From positions 3,585,001 to 3,649,000 of the forward strand of contig NZ_CP054918.1 in the NCBI RefSeq assembly GCF_013364195.1: 64,000 bases of DNA. Direction: 5' to 3'. Shown here piece by piece: positions 6,675 to 15,512 of the stretch; the stretch's first letter is position 1, and each line of letters opens with the position of its first letter. The notes under the pieces are model-generated. The model saw only the letters and a program-made list of their open reading frames with translations, was not told the DNA's origin and did no database searches. A program made the position numbers and the translations under genes. The DNA comes from Streptomyces sp. NA04227. Its GTDB lineage: Bacteria; Actinomycetota; Actinomycetes; Streptomycetales; Streptomycetaceae.

Positions 6675-8917
6675 ACCAGCCGCTGCGTGGCCCGCGTCAT
6701 CGCCACATAGCGGTCCACCGCGCCCTCGATGCCCTTCCCGTCCTTCCCGTTGTCCCCGTCCTCCCCAAACCGCTCCGGGTCGATCAGGACGACGAGGTCG
6801 AATTCGAGGCCCTTGGACAGCGAGGGGGTGAGGGAGCGGACGCGGGGCGTCGGCGGGTGGAAGGCGGGGTCGCCGATGACGCAGGCGACGCCGTCGGGGT
6901 TGTCGTCGAGCCAGGTGGTGAGGACCGAGTCGAGGTCGGCGACGGAGCCGTGGACGACGGGGATGCCGTTGCCGCGGATCGAGGTCGGCACGTTGGCGTC
7001 CGGCAGGGCGGCCCTGATCACCGGCTCGGCCTCGGCCATCACCTCTTGCGGGGTGCGGTAGTTGATGCCCAGCGAGGCCATGGTGACCCGGTCGAGGCCG
7101 ATGCGCTCCAGGCGGTCCTGCCACGACTCGGTGAAGCCGTGCCTGGCCTGCGCGCGGTCCCCGACGATGGTGAAGCTGCGCGAGGGACAGCGCAGCAGCA
7201 GCATCTGCCACTCGGCGTCGGTCAGTTCCTGCGCCTCGTCCACGACGATGTGCGCGAACGGGCCCGCGAGCAGGTCGGGGTCGCCGCCGGGCAGTACGGA
7301 CTCGTCGACCAGGCTGTCCTGGAGGTCCCGCCCGAGCAGCATCGTCACCGCGCCCTCGCCGTCGTGGTCGGCGGCGACGACGTTCTCGATGACGTCCGCC
7401 ATACGGGCACGCTCGGCGGCCAGCGCGGCCTCCTGGCGGCGCTTGCGACGGGCCGCCTCCGGGTCGCCGAGCCGCTGCCGGGCCGCGTCCAGGAGCGGCA
7501 GATCGGACACCGTCCAGTCGTGCGGCCGGTCCTTGCGCCGCAGCCTGCGCACCTCGTCGGGGCCGAGCCAGGGCGCGCACATCCGCAGGTAGGCGGGCAC
7601 CGACCACAGATCGCCCACCAGGTCGGCGGCGTCGAGCAGCGGCCAGGCGCGGTGCAGGGTGCTGACCAGCTCCTCGTCCTGGAGCACCGAGCGGCGGAAG
7701 ACGTGCGGCGGCACCTCGCCACCGCCGAAGTCCCCGCCGGACATCCCGCCGCTCTCCCCGTCGAACTTGTCCATCAGGATCGTGAGCAGCTCGTCCAGGA
7801 CCAGCTCGCGCGCCTCGTTGTGCGGGGTGCCAGGACCCGGGGCGGCGAAGGCCTCGGCCCAGTCCTCGGCGCTCAGCCACAGGTCGGCCCAGTCGGTGGT
7901 GACCGTCATCCCCTCGGCGGGCGGCTCCTCGTAGAACCTGACGGCCGTCTCGATCGCCCGCACCATGTCCGCGGACGACTTCAGCCGGGCCACCTCCGGA
8001 TCGGTCTCGGCCGCCGCTCCCGCGCCCTCGGCGACCAGGTCACGCAGGACGCAGGTCTGTACGCCCTCCTCGCCGAGACTCGGCAGTACGTCGGAGACGT
8101 AGGCGAGGTAGGGCCGGTGCGGACCGACGAACAGCACGCCGCCGCCCCGGCGTTGGTGCGAGATACGCGGGTCGGAGTAGAGCAGATACGCGGAGCGGTG
8201 CAGCGCGACGACGGTCTTGCCGGTGCCGGGGCCGCCGTCCACCACGAGGGCGCCGCGCGAGCCCGCCCGGACGATGGCGTCCTGGTCGGCCTGGAGGGTG
8301 GCGAGCACATCGCGCATCCGGGAGGAGCGGTTGGTGCCCAGGCTGGCGATGAACGCCGACTGGTCGTCGAGGGCGGCGTGCTCTTCGAGCCCCTCAGTGG
8401 TGAAGACCTCGTCCCAGTAGTCGCTGATCCGGCCGTCGGTCCAGCGGTATCTGCGGCGGCTCGCCAGGCCCATCGGGTTCCCGTGGGTCGCCGCGAAGAA
8501 CGGTTCGGCCGCGGGGGAACGCCAGTCGAGCAGCAGCCGGTGCCCCTCGCTGTCGGTGAGGCCGAGCCGTCCCACGTACACGGGCTCACCGTCGTCCGCG
8601 CCGACGATGCGCCCGAGGCACAGGTCCAGGCCGAAGCGGCGCAGGGAGCGCAGGCGTGCGCTCAGCCGGTGGATCTCCGCGTCCCGGTCCATCGCCTGCC
8701 GCCCCGCACCGCCGGGTGCCCTGCGCGCGGCGTCGAGCTGCCCGGAGAGTTCGGCGATCGCCTCTTCGAGGCTCCGCGCGATCGCGGCGAAGTGCTGTTC
8801 GTCGCGGGCGATCAGGGCGGGGGCGGACTTGGCGGACAGCCGCTCGGGCAGGGCGAAGGCGCCGGCGGTGGCGGAAGCCGTGGTGAGGGTGGTGGTCAGG
8901 GTGGAGGAGGGGTGCAT
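6656..8917 (-). CDS. helR: HelR-type RNA polymerase-recycling helicase-like ATPase
   Basis: About 753 residues of the UvrD/Rep-like HelD family. Walker A VDGGPGTGKT, Walker B HIVVDEAQEL, and helicase motifs GDRAQARHGF, INYRTPQE and YVAMTRATQRLVVL are all present. The N-terminal coiled coil (about 45-110) is the arm that HelD proteins insert into RNA polymerase. Known: Streptomyces HelR displaces rifamycin from RNA polymerase and restores transcription. The ATG at 8917 has GGAG about 9 bases upstream; an upstream in-frame TTG at 8974 lacks a ribosome site. A palindrome like the rifamycin-associated element lies 116-138 bases upstream, supporting HelR over a housekeeping HelD. No rifamycin-inactivating enzyme is next to it. 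Confidence 0.85.
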   Translation of the reverse strand: MHPSSTLTTTLTTASATAGAFALPERLSAKSAPALIARDEQHFAAIARSLEEAIAELSGQLDAARRAPGGAGRQAMDRDAEIHRLSARLRSLRRFGLDLCLGRIVGADDGEPVYVGRLGLTDSEGHRLLLDWRSPAAEPFFAATHGNPMGLASRRRYRWTDGRISDYWDEVFTTEGLEEHAALDDQSAFIASLGTNRSSRMRDVLATLQADQDAIVRAGSRGALVVDGGPGTGKTVVALHRSAYLLYSDPRISHQRRGGGVLFVGPHRPYLAYVSDVLPSLGEEGVQTCVLRDLVAEGAGAAAETDPEVARLKSSADMVRAIETAVRFYEEPPAEGMTVTTDWADLWLSAEDWAEAFAAPGPGTPHNEARELVLDELLTILMDKFDGESGGMSGGDFGGGEVPPHVFRRSVLQDEELVSTLHRAWPLLDAADLVGDLWSVPAYLRMCAPWLGPDEVRRLRRKDRPHDWTVSDLPLLDAARQRLGDPEAARRKRRQEAALAAERARMADVIENVVAADHDGEGAVTMLLGRDLQDSLVDESVLPGGDPDLLAGPFAHIVVDEAQELTDAEWQMLLLRCPSRSFTIVGDRAQARHGFTESWQDRLERIGLDRVTMASLGINYRTPQEVMAEAEPVIRAALPDANVPTSIRGNGIPVVHGSVADLDSVLTTWLDDNPDGVACVIGDPAFHPPTPRVRSLTPSLSKGLEFDLVVLIDPERFGEDGDNGKDGKGIEGAVDRYVAMTRATQRLVVLRSQ

Positions 8918-9032
8918 GGTCAGCGGCTCCGATCGGCGGTCAGGTCCGGGGTCGCGCGACAAAAGTGAAGACAATTCGCGTAGCTCTCATTTCTGCAGGT
9001 TCCCGCTTGGGCGAGCGATTCTGCGGCACGAA

Positions 9033-9055
9033 GGGGGCCTTGCCGCAAGGCCCCC
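9033..9055. promoter_or_regulatory. Rifamycin-associated-element-like palindrome
   Basis: GGGGGCCTTGC (9033-9043) and GCAAGGCCCCC (9045-9055) are perfect inverted arms around one base. From memory, the rifamycin-associated element found upstream of rifamycin-resistance genes, including helR, has the same CTTGC/GCAAG core flanked by G/C runs. On the minus strand a TATAGC-like -10 element lies just before it (9063-9068), so transcription would begin inside or beside the palindrome, toward helR. Confidence 0.75.
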
Positions 9056-9076
9056 CATGCGCTATAAGTTGAGAGT

Positions 9077-9110
9077 GGCAAGAGGTGGAAACCCCTCTTG
9101 CCTTTGTTTT
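9077..9110 (+). terminator. Intrinsic terminator shape on the plus strand
   Basis: GGCAAGAGG (9077-9085) and CCTCTTGCC (9094-9102) pair around an 8-base loop and are followed by TTTGTTTTTT, the form of a factor-independent terminator read left to right. No plus-strand gene lies upstream for more than 2 kb, so what it would terminate is unclear; the arms share CTTGCC with the nearby palindrome. Confidence 0.6.
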
Positions 9111-9196
9111 TTCCGGCACTTGTTGCGGCGCTTGATACGGCTCTTGCTGCGGCCCCTCTTGCCTGCCCCGCCTTCTTCCGCCCCCTTGTGGCGTGA

Positions 9197-9237
9197 CGAA
9201 ACCGCTCGCCGGACCAGCGGTCCGGCGAGCGGTTTCG
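9197..9237 (-). terminator. 19-bp perfect hairpin after the GH89 gene
   Basis: Arms 9197-9215 and 9219-9237 are perfectly complementary (core CCGCTCGCCGGACC) around a 3-base loop, about 41 bases past the GH89 stop codon. It has no U-run, but its stability and position make it the likely terminator of that gene, and it insulates helR. Confidence 0.75.
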
Positions 9238-9277
9238 GTGAGCGGTTCGGGCGAGCGGTGCCGGTCGGTCCGGCGCC

Positions 9278-11977
9278 TCAGGCGGTCGGCAGCCGCCACT
9301 GCTGGGCGGGCGAGGACGGGTCGCAGGTGGCAAGGACGATGCGCCTGTTGGTCCCGTCGGTACCGTCCGCCCCGTCCGTACCGCCTTCGGACGCGAGGCA
9401 CAGCTTCGACTTGAGGTTCTGGATCGTGCGGTCGGACCGCGCCGTCCAGTCCTGCGCCGCGGTGCCGTTGCAGCCGTATATCTGCACGACGGTGCCGGGA
9501 GCGGTGCCTCCGTCGCGGGCGTCCATGCACGCACCGAGGGCGCGCAGGGTGCCGTCGCCGGGCTGCGCCCAGGTCTGGGCGGGGGTGCCGTTGCAGACGT
9601 ACAGCTGGAGCGCGGTGCCATTGGCCCCGTTGCCGTCCGTCACGTCCAGGCAGGCCCCGTCGGTGCTGCGGACCGGACCGGCGGGCAGGGGCGCGGGCAG
9701 GGTCGCCCGGACCTCGCGGGCGAGCGTGTAGGGGTCGCCGGACGGCCGCACGGGGTAGCTCTCGCGGCCCTTGTTCCAGGTGTTCTCCAGCTCGAACCAG
9801 TCGATGGCGGCCGGGGGTTGGCCACTGGTGAGGGCGGTGTCCAGGGTGTCCAGGTACGTCGTCCAGCGCTTGGCGTAGAAGTCCGAGACCAGGCCGGAGA
9901 GTTCACGGTTGGCGTAGTCGTGCAGGCCGCCGTTCTCGCTGCCCGAGCGGTGGCCCCAGGTGGTGAGCAGCGACCGGGCGTCGAACTCGTAACGCGCCTT
10001 CTCCTGCGGGGAGTTGCCCCACTCGCGCGCGTCTGCCAGCCAGGGGCCGAGCAGGAACCGGCGGTCGGTGGCGAGCAGTCGGTCCAACAGCCGCAGATCG
10101 TCGCGCCATTCGCCGGAGCGCTGCCGGAAGGTGTCCAGATCCTTTGCGTCGTACGCGGACTTGATCTGCGGGAGCAGGACGCGGCTGTGGTTGGCGAGGG
10201 CCTGGCGGGCGAGGTCGACCAGGTCGAAGCGGTAGGCGTCGGACTCCCTTACGGCGGGGGCCACTTGGAGGAGTTCGTCCAGGGCGAGGCGGACCTTGCC
10301 CGCGTCGTAGCGCATCGCGGTCGGGCTCCAGCTCGCCGCCGACTTCACGGTCAGCGAGGGGCGCGCCGTGAACAGGCCGTCCTGCGGCTCGCTCCAGTTG
10401 TCGGCCGGCATGTCGTACGGGCCGGTGCGCAGCAGTTCCCAGGCCCGGGCGGCGTGCGGGTCGGCCGCACCGTAACGGCGTTCGGCGTACTGGGCGAACC
10501 ACTCCTTGTGGTCAACAGGCGCCTCGCGCCAGGCCAGTTCACTGAACAGCTCGAAGGCGACCGGGCTCTGGCCGGTGCCCTCGGGCAGGTAGGCGATGCC
10601 CTGGAGCGCGCTGCCCGGCTTCTTCCGCCACTCCTCGAACCGGCGTACCCAGACACCCGTGTTGGCGCCCATCGTGGTGTGCCCGCCGAAGTTGGGGATG
10701 GTGCCGAACGCGTAGGGCGTACCGTGCCAGCTCTTCTCCCGGTCGAGGTCGGCGTAGCGGTCGGAGAGGCCGTCCACGATGAACAGCTTGGTCTTGTCGA
10801 CGGCGTCGACGATGGCCGCCGGGGGGTTGTTCTGCCAGCCGAGCAGCGTCCAGGTCGCGCCGGGGTGGGCGTCCTGGAGCGCGTCCATCACCCGCCGCGC
10901 GGCCTCGCCGACCGGCACGTCACCGGGCTTGCCGCCCTCGTGCAGCAGGTCCATCTTGTACATCGAGGAGTCGCCGAACAGCTCGCTCTGATGCCGGTAG
11001 TAGGCCTTGGCCACCTTCGGGAAGAGCTCGGTGCGCGGGTCCAGCCAGTCGGGCCGCCGGAAGCCGACCCAGTCGCCCTGCGGCACGGTCCGGCCGCCGG
11101 GGTTCTTCGCCTCGAAGTCCGGCGGTACGGTGCCGAAGTAGCCCGGGAGCACGGGCGTCATACCGAGTTCGCGGAGCCGGTCGGCGATCCGGCGCCCGAG
11201 CGCGGCACGCTCGTCGAGCAGCCGCTCGCTCACCGGGCCGCCGAAGCCGGACATGTTCTGCAACAGCCACCACGGCTGGTGGGCCGGTCCGGGTATCCAC
11301 GCCCTCAACTCGGCGCCGGAGTAACCGAATTCCTTGAACGTCTCGTACTGGACGGCGTCGGCGCCCATCTGTACGAAGACCTCGTTGGCGCCGTTCAGCG
11401 CGAGCAGGTCGATCTGCCGCTCGAAGGCGGCCCAGTCGCGGTACGCGCCCGAGTAGCCGTCGTCGGTGTCGTTCAGCGCGAAGCGATGCTTGACGGTCGC
11501 CGCCTGCCGTACCGGTTCGGCGGGCGCGGGCAGCACCTTCGGCAGCTTCCCGGTGCTGTCGCCGGGCCAGCCGATATCGACCTTCGCGGTGTACTTCAGA
11601 TACCAGTTGACGCCGCTGAGCAGCACCGCCGGACTCGTCCCGCCGATCTCCACCCGGCCCGCGCGCCCACCGATCGTGAACTGGTCGCCGGAGGACGTAC
11701 GGGGGAGGGCCTTCAGGGCGAACTGGTCCGCGTGGCGCGGGAGCAGGCGCTTGAGGGCGGCGGTGGCGGGGGCGGTGGAGAAGGCCGCGGGGGTGGGGTT
11801 CGCGGAGGTGGGCGCGTTCGTGGAGGTGGGCGCGTTCGCGGGGGCGGACGCGGCGGCCGTGAGCGGTGCCCGTTGGGCCGGGGCGTCGGCGAGGGCCGGG
11901 GCAGGGGCGGAGAGGGTGGCGGCGAGCAGCGCGAGGGCGGCGGCGCCGGTCGCGGCCCAGGAGGGGAGGCGTCTCAT
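9278..11977 (-). CDS. Secreted alpha-N-acetylglucosaminidase (GH89) with ricin-type lectin domain
   Basis: 899 residues. A signal peptide (1-30, LALLAATLSAPAPALA) is followed by a Thr/Ser/Ala/Asn/Pro linker. Residues about 75-760 match the NAGLU/GH89 family: SGVNWYLKY, LLALNGANEVFVQMGADAVQ, QNMSGFGGPVSERLLDER and TPVLPGYFGTVPPDF. The last 130 residues form a ricin-type beta-trefoil (three C...LQLYVCNGTPAQTW-like repeats), which would bind glycans. It removes terminal alpha-linked GlcNAc outside the cell, e.g. from heparan-type or mucin-type glycans. A ROK regulator is divergent, and a palindrome in the shared promoter region suggests control by it. Confidence 0.93.
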   Translation of the reverse strand: MRRLPSWAATGAAALALLAATLSAPAPALADAPAQRAPLTAAASAPANAPTSTNAPTSANPTPAAFSTAPATAALKRLLPRHADQFALKALPRTSSGDQFTIGGRAGRVEIGGTSPAVLLSGVNWYLKYTAKVDIGWPGDSTGKLPKVLPAPAEPVRQAATVKHRFALNDTDDGYSGAYRDWAAFERQIDLLALNGANEVFVQMGADAVQYETFKEFGYSGAELRAWIPGPAHQPWWLLQNMSGFGGPVSERLLDERAALGRRIADRLRELGMTPVLPGYFGTVPPDFEAKNPGGRTVPQGDWVGFRRPDWLDPRTELFPKVAKAYYRHQSELFGDSSMYKMDLLHEGGKPGDVPVGEAARRVMDALQDAHPGATWTLLGWQNNPPAAIVDAVDKTKLFIVDGLSDRYADLDREKSWHGTPYAFGTIPNFGGHTTMGANTGVWVRRFEEWRKKPGSALQGIAYLPEGTGQSPVAFELFSELAWREAPVDHKEWFAQYAERRYGAADPHAARAWELLRTGPYDMPADNWSEPQDGLFTARPSLTVKSAASWSPTAMRYDAGKVRLALDELLQVAPAVRESDAYRFDLVDLARQALANHSRVLLPQIKSAYDAKDLDTFRQRSGEWRDDLRLLDRLLATDRRFLLGPWLADAREWGNSPQEKARYEFDARSLLTTWGHRSGSENGGLHDYANRELSGLVSDFYAKRWTTYLDTLDTALTSGQPPAAIDWFELENTWNKGRESYPVRPSGDPYTLAREVRATLPAPLPAGPVRSTDGACLDVTDGNGANGTALQLYVCNGTPAQTWAQPGDGTLRALGACMDARDGGTAPGTVVQIYGCNGTAAQDWTARSDRTIQNLKSKLCLASEGGTDGADGTDGTNRRIVLATCDPSSPAQQWRLPTA

Positions 11978-12073
11978 GGGGTCCCTTGATTGGCGGGAGT
12001 GCAGTGGGTGGAGGAGGACGGGGCGGGGCGGGAAAGAGGGGGGAGGCCAAGGGGTGGCGGCCGTCCTGATTAG

Positions 12074-12090
12074 TAACGAAGTGTTCGTTA
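12074..12090. promoter_or_regulatory. Candidate ROK operator palindrome
   Basis: TAACGAA-GTG-TTCGTTA is a perfect 17-bp palindrome in an AT-rich island (12069-12096) of otherwise GC-rich DNA, placed between the GH89 gene and the divergent ROK regulator. This is the expected place and form for the regulator's binding site. Confidence 0.65.
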
Positions 12091-12105
12091 ATATGAGTTG
12101 GGGGC

Positions 12106-12133
12106 CGTGTGCACGTCAAGACCCGTGCACACG
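12106..12133. promoter_or_regulatory. Second inverted repeat in the GH89/ROK intergenic region
   Basis: CGTGTGCACG (12106-12115) and CGTGCACACG (12124-12133) form a perfect 10-bp inverted repeat with an 8-base spacer, starting 15 bases after the AT-rich palindrome. It could be a second operator or a hairpin in the regulator's leader. Confidence 0.5.
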
Positions 12134-12247
12134 ACGGGACGCCGACGCGAAGCCGACACGACCTCGGCGACCAGGCGGGCCGCGAGGCCGGGACCACGGG
12201 TGACCGGGCAGGTGGGCCGTGCGGAGGCGGCGGGTAGGGTGCCCGGC

Positions 12248-13570
12248 ATGGCGGAAGGGAACGCGGCCACCGGACCTCGCGTAATGCGGCGGATGAACGT
12301 CGCCGCGGTCCTCGCTCAGCTACGGGATCGTGCGCCCGCCGCCGCCCGGGTCTCCACGCTCGCCGCCGCCACCGGACTCTCCCGCCCCGCGGTCACCCGC
12401 GCCCTCGCCGACCTCCGCGAACGCGGCCTCGTCGAACCCGCCCAACCGGCCGCCGCACAGCCCGCGGTGGGACGGCCCGCACAGGCACTGCGCTTTCGCG
12501 CGGACGCCGGTCATGTCGCCGGGGTCGAGATCGGCCCGCACACGGTGCAGGTGTTCGTCGCCGACCTCACCGGCCGGACCCTCGCCGAGCGCCGCGAGAC
12601 GGTCGGGCCCGGCATCACCGGCGAGGCACTCCACCAGCGCGTCGAATCGGCCCTGCTCGGTGCCCTTGCCGAGGCGCGGATACCGCTGTCCCGACTGTGG
12701 GCCGTCACGCTCGGCACCCCCGGAATCGTCGACCGGGAACGGAGCAGGGTCCTGCTCGCACCGAGCATCCCCGGCTGGTCCGAGACACCCACCGTGACCC
12801 GGCTGCGCAAGCGCTTCGGCTGCCCCGTACACATCGAGAACGACGTCAACCTCGCGGTCCTCGCCGAACTCTGGCGCGGCGCCGCCCGCGAGGCCGACAG
12901 CCTGGTCTACGTGCAGTGGGGCCAGCGCATCGGCACCAGCATCGTCCTGAACGGCAGGCCCTACCGGGGCACCTCCTCCGCGGCGGGCGAACTGGGATTC
13001 GTCGACGTCGCGACGCATCCGGACGGGGAGGTGGCACTCCACTCCGAGACAGAGACCGAGACCGGTTCCGGGACCGGCACTGACACCGGGTCCGGGTCCG
13101 GGTCCGATCATGCGCCGACGGCCCGTTCCGCGGGCAACCGCGCCGCGCGGACCGGCGGTCTCGGCCCCTTCGAGGAACTCGCCGGGGCCGGTGCCCTCCA
13201 CCGGCTGGCCCGCGAGGCCGGGGCGCCGACCGGCCCGGAGGGCGATCTGGCACCGCTGTTCGCCGCCGCCGAGGCGGGCGACCGGGCCGCACTCGCCGTG
13301 GTCGACAAGGCCGCCGCCCGCTTCGCCCGCGGCCTGGCCACCGTCCTGTTCGTCCTGGACCCCGGCCTCGTCGTGATCGGCGGCGGCCTGTCCCGCGCCG
13401 GCGAGACCCTCATCGGCCCCGTCCGGCGGCACCTGGAACGCCAGGCGCTCGCCCCCGTCGAACTACGGATCTCCGAACTCGGCGACCGGGCAGTGGCCTT
13501 GGGCGGCGTACGGCAGAGCCTGGCCGCCGTGGAGCAACGGCTGCTGGTGGAGGCGGGCGCGACCGGCTGA
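12248..13570 (+). CDS. ROK-family regulator with repeat insertion in place of the zinc motif
   Basis: About 440 residues. Winged HTH in the first 85 residues (STLAAATGLSRPAVTRALADL), then a ROK fold with GVEIGPHTVQ and LVVIGGGLSRAGE. After GELGFVDV, where ROK proteins carry the zinc motif CxCGxxGCxE, this protein has a low-complexity stretch rich in Glu, Thr, Gly, Ser and Asp, encoded by hexanucleotide repeats at about 13045-13108. It is divergent from the secreted GH89 enzyme and probably represses it until GlcNAc-type sugars appear. Start at the ATG is likely; a GTG at 12239 is also in frame, and neither has an ideal ribosome site. Confidence 0.85.
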   Translation: MAEGNAATGPRVMRRMNVAAVLAQLRDRAPAAARVSTLAAATGLSRPAVTRALADLRERGLVEPAQPAAAQPAVGRPAQALRFRADAGHVAGVEIGPHTVQVFVADLTGRTLAERRETVGPGITGEALHQRVESALLGALAEARIPLSRLWAVTLGTPGIVDRERSRVLLAPSIPGWSETPTVTRLRKRFGCPVHIENDVNLAVLAELWRGAAREADSLVYVQWGQRIGTSIVLNGRPYRGTSSAAGELGFVDVATHPDGEVALHSETETETGSGTGTDTGSGSGSDHAPTARSAGNRAARTGGLGPFEELAGAGALHRLAREAGAPTGPEGDLAPLFAAAEAGDRAALAVVDKAAARFARGLATVLFVLDPGLVVIGGGLSRAGETLIGPVRRHLERQALAPVELRISELGDRAVALGGVRQSLAAVEQRLLVEAGATG

Positions 13571-13583
13571 GGGGCAGCGCGCA

Positions 13584-13751
13584 GGTGGTCGGGCCCTGAG
13601 GTGGTCGGGTCCTGGGCTGGTGGGGTCCTGAGCCCGGTTAGGTCGGAGCGGGTCAGGTCCGGAGCCGGTCAGCCGCGAGCATCCAAGGCCCCGAGGCCCC
13701 GAGCCCCTGAGACCTCTCCGACCGTCTGACGCCCTGAGGCCCCGAGCCCCT
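13584..13751. repeat. Repeat-rich intergenic region
   Basis: The 334-base gap 13571-13904 has no gene I can support. It holds about three degenerate copies of GGTGGTCGGGTCCTGA (13584-13632) and a 16-bp direct repeat GAGGCCCCGAGCCCCT at 13693-13708 and 13736-13751. Confidence 0.7.
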
Positions 13752-13904
13752 CTGCCACCCTGAGGCCAATGGAGCGGATGACGGCGGCACTCGTGCGTGC
13801 CCTGCGCGCCGGAGCCGTCGGCGGGCGCCGGGACGGCTGCATGCTGGGCACCCGGCGTTTTCGCGCTGCGGGTGACGCCTCCCCCGACGCCTCCGGAGAC
13901 CCCC

Positions 13905-14855
13905 ATGACACAGAGCCCGGCCCAGCCCAAACCCCCGGCCACCACGACCACGACCACGACCGCCACGAACTGTGCGACGCAGCCCGACGGCACCCCCGTC
14001 GCCCGGCCCGGACAGCAGCTGGCGCTGCGTCTGCACGTACCGGCCTGGGGCGGCTACGCCTGGTCCATCCCGGGCATGAACGGCGGCACGATCACCGAGG
14101 GCTACCCGCACGGATGGCGGGCCAGCGGCGAATCGCACCCGCACTGCTGCCTGGACTGGTCGGTGCTGAGGCGGATCACCCCCGCCCCGGCCGCGACGTA
14201 CACCATCGACTGGACCGTCCCCGCCGACACCCCGGCCGGGCTGATCTCCTTCCCGGTGAACGGCGGGCGCCTGATCGGCGGGCGCGGCGTCATGGAGACG
14301 ATCGGGCATCTGCACATCGAGGTGGCCGCCGCCGAGCCCGAGCCGTCCACCCCGACCACCGGCCTGGTCAACCGCGGCCCGGAGGACCACCCGCGGCACC
14401 GCACCATCGGCGTGGACGAGTCCTTCGACCTCGCGGCCCTGGTCGGCAACGACGGCTCCGAGGAGATCCCGGCCGGGGGCGTCAATCTGACCTTCGAGAT
14501 CGTCGACGAGTCCCGGGTGGGAATCGCGAGCCTGGCCACCTTCACCGTGCTGCTCGTCACGAACCAGGGCCGCTACGAGTTCACCGCCCAGGAAGAGTCC
14601 CGCACCCGCGTCCGCTGCGAGAAGTTCAACCGCACGCCCCTGGCCCCCGGCGACACCCACCACGCCTGCCTCGACGCGGCACGCGCGCTGACGGGCGCCC
14701 GTCCCGGGGACACCTTCACGATTCGTACGACGGTGGACACCGGCGAAGACATGGATGCCGAGGCGGCCGGTGACGGGAAAGACGACCCCAACTCGGCGCG
14801 TACGGGGGCCACTTCACCGTCGACCGTCCAGGAGTGGCACTACACCGTGAAGTGA
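13905..14855 (+). CDS. Unrecognised protein, 316 residues
   Basis: I do not recognise this family. The ATG at 13905 has GGAG 7 bases upstream. The protein begins with a Gln/Pro/Thr-rich segment including seven consecutive Thr, then a globular region with PAWGGYAWSIPGMNGG, HCCLDW and beta-rich stretches such as TYTIDWTVP and NLTFEIVDESR. No signal peptide or membrane segment, no known catalytic motif. The mix of beta-strands and short turns suggests one or two Ig-like or jelly-roll domains. It stands alone between a ROK regulator and a block of minus-strand secreted proteins. Confidence 0.7.
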   Translation: MTQSPAQPKPPATTTTTTTATNCATQPDGTPVARPGQQLALRLHVPAWGGYAWSIPGMNGGTITEGYPHGWRASGESHPHCCLDWSVLRRITPAPAATYTIDWTVPADTPAGLISFPVNGGRLIGGRGVMETIGHLHIEVAAAEPEPSTPTTGLVNRGPEDHPRHRTIGVDESFDLAALVGNDGSEEIPAGGVNLTFEIVDESRVGIASLATFTVLLVTNQGRYEFTAQEESRTRVRCEKFNRTPLAPGDTHHACLDAARALTGARPGDTFTIRTTVDTGEDMDAEAAGDGKDDPNSARTGATSPSTVQEWHYTVK

Positions 14856-15124
14856 GTACGCCCGCCCCGGAACCGGGGACGCCACCCAACAAAAAATGAG
14901 GCTGCGCAGGAAGCGAACCTCTCCCCCGTGGCGGTAGTCCGCCGAGGGCCCGCTCCCTGCGCCAACCTCTGAGGAAATACTCCCCCGGCCGCACCCTCCG
15001 TGTCGTTGGCGTACAGCGCACAGAAACCTTGACGCTGAGCGCACACGGCACAGGAAGTCACGACACGAAACCGAACAGACCGGACCTCAGGCGCCCCCGA
15101 CGAAGCCCCCGGCCCAAACCGGAA

Positions 15125-15349
15125 TCAGCAGGAGCCCCGCACCACCGCGACCCACGGCATCCCGCACGGGTCCAGCGTCGGGCCCTGCGCCTTCACAAAG
15201 CCGTAGTTCACGTGGTTCTCGCAGGTCTCGATCTGCGAGAGGTCCAGGCACGCGTCGTTGTTGAACTCGATGGCCCCGGCCGAACCGGAGGCCAGGAACA
15301 CACCGACACCGGCGAGAGCGGTGGCGAAACAGAGGCTGATCTTTCTCAT
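15125..15349 (-). CDS. Small secreted cysteine-containing protein
   Basis: 74 residues starting MRKISLCFATALAGVGVF: a clear signal peptide ending near GSAGA, leaving about 50 mature residues with four Cys (NDACLDL, ETCENH, LDPCGMP, RGSC-stop), consistent with two disulfides. The last residue is Cys. The frame opens further upstream, but this ATG gives the signal peptide directly and has GGGGA just before it. It lies downstream of a lipoprotein/secreted-protein pair on the same strand but about 160 bases away. Function unknown. Confidence 0.65.
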   Translation of the reverse strand: MRKISLCFATALAGVGVFLASGSAGAIEFNNDACLDLSQIETCENHVNYGFVKAQGPTLDPCGMPWVAVVRGSC

Positions 15350-15512
15350 GGCATCCCCGTACGAAGAGTGAAGTGGTCTGATTTTGGTCGATGAGCGGCT
15401 CAAACCGCTCGGAGGGCAACTTACCCGATCAGTGCGAACAGAACATGACTGCACCAGCCATCAACTTTCGCCCATTACGAGCAAGTTCGGGCAAGCCGCG
15501 CCGGAGTCCCGC

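Noticed and set aside
9197..9237. The 19-bp hairpin considered as an integration or recombination site
   Set aside because: Its position just after the GH89 stop and the absence of any integrase or direct-repeat partner make a terminator the simpler reading.
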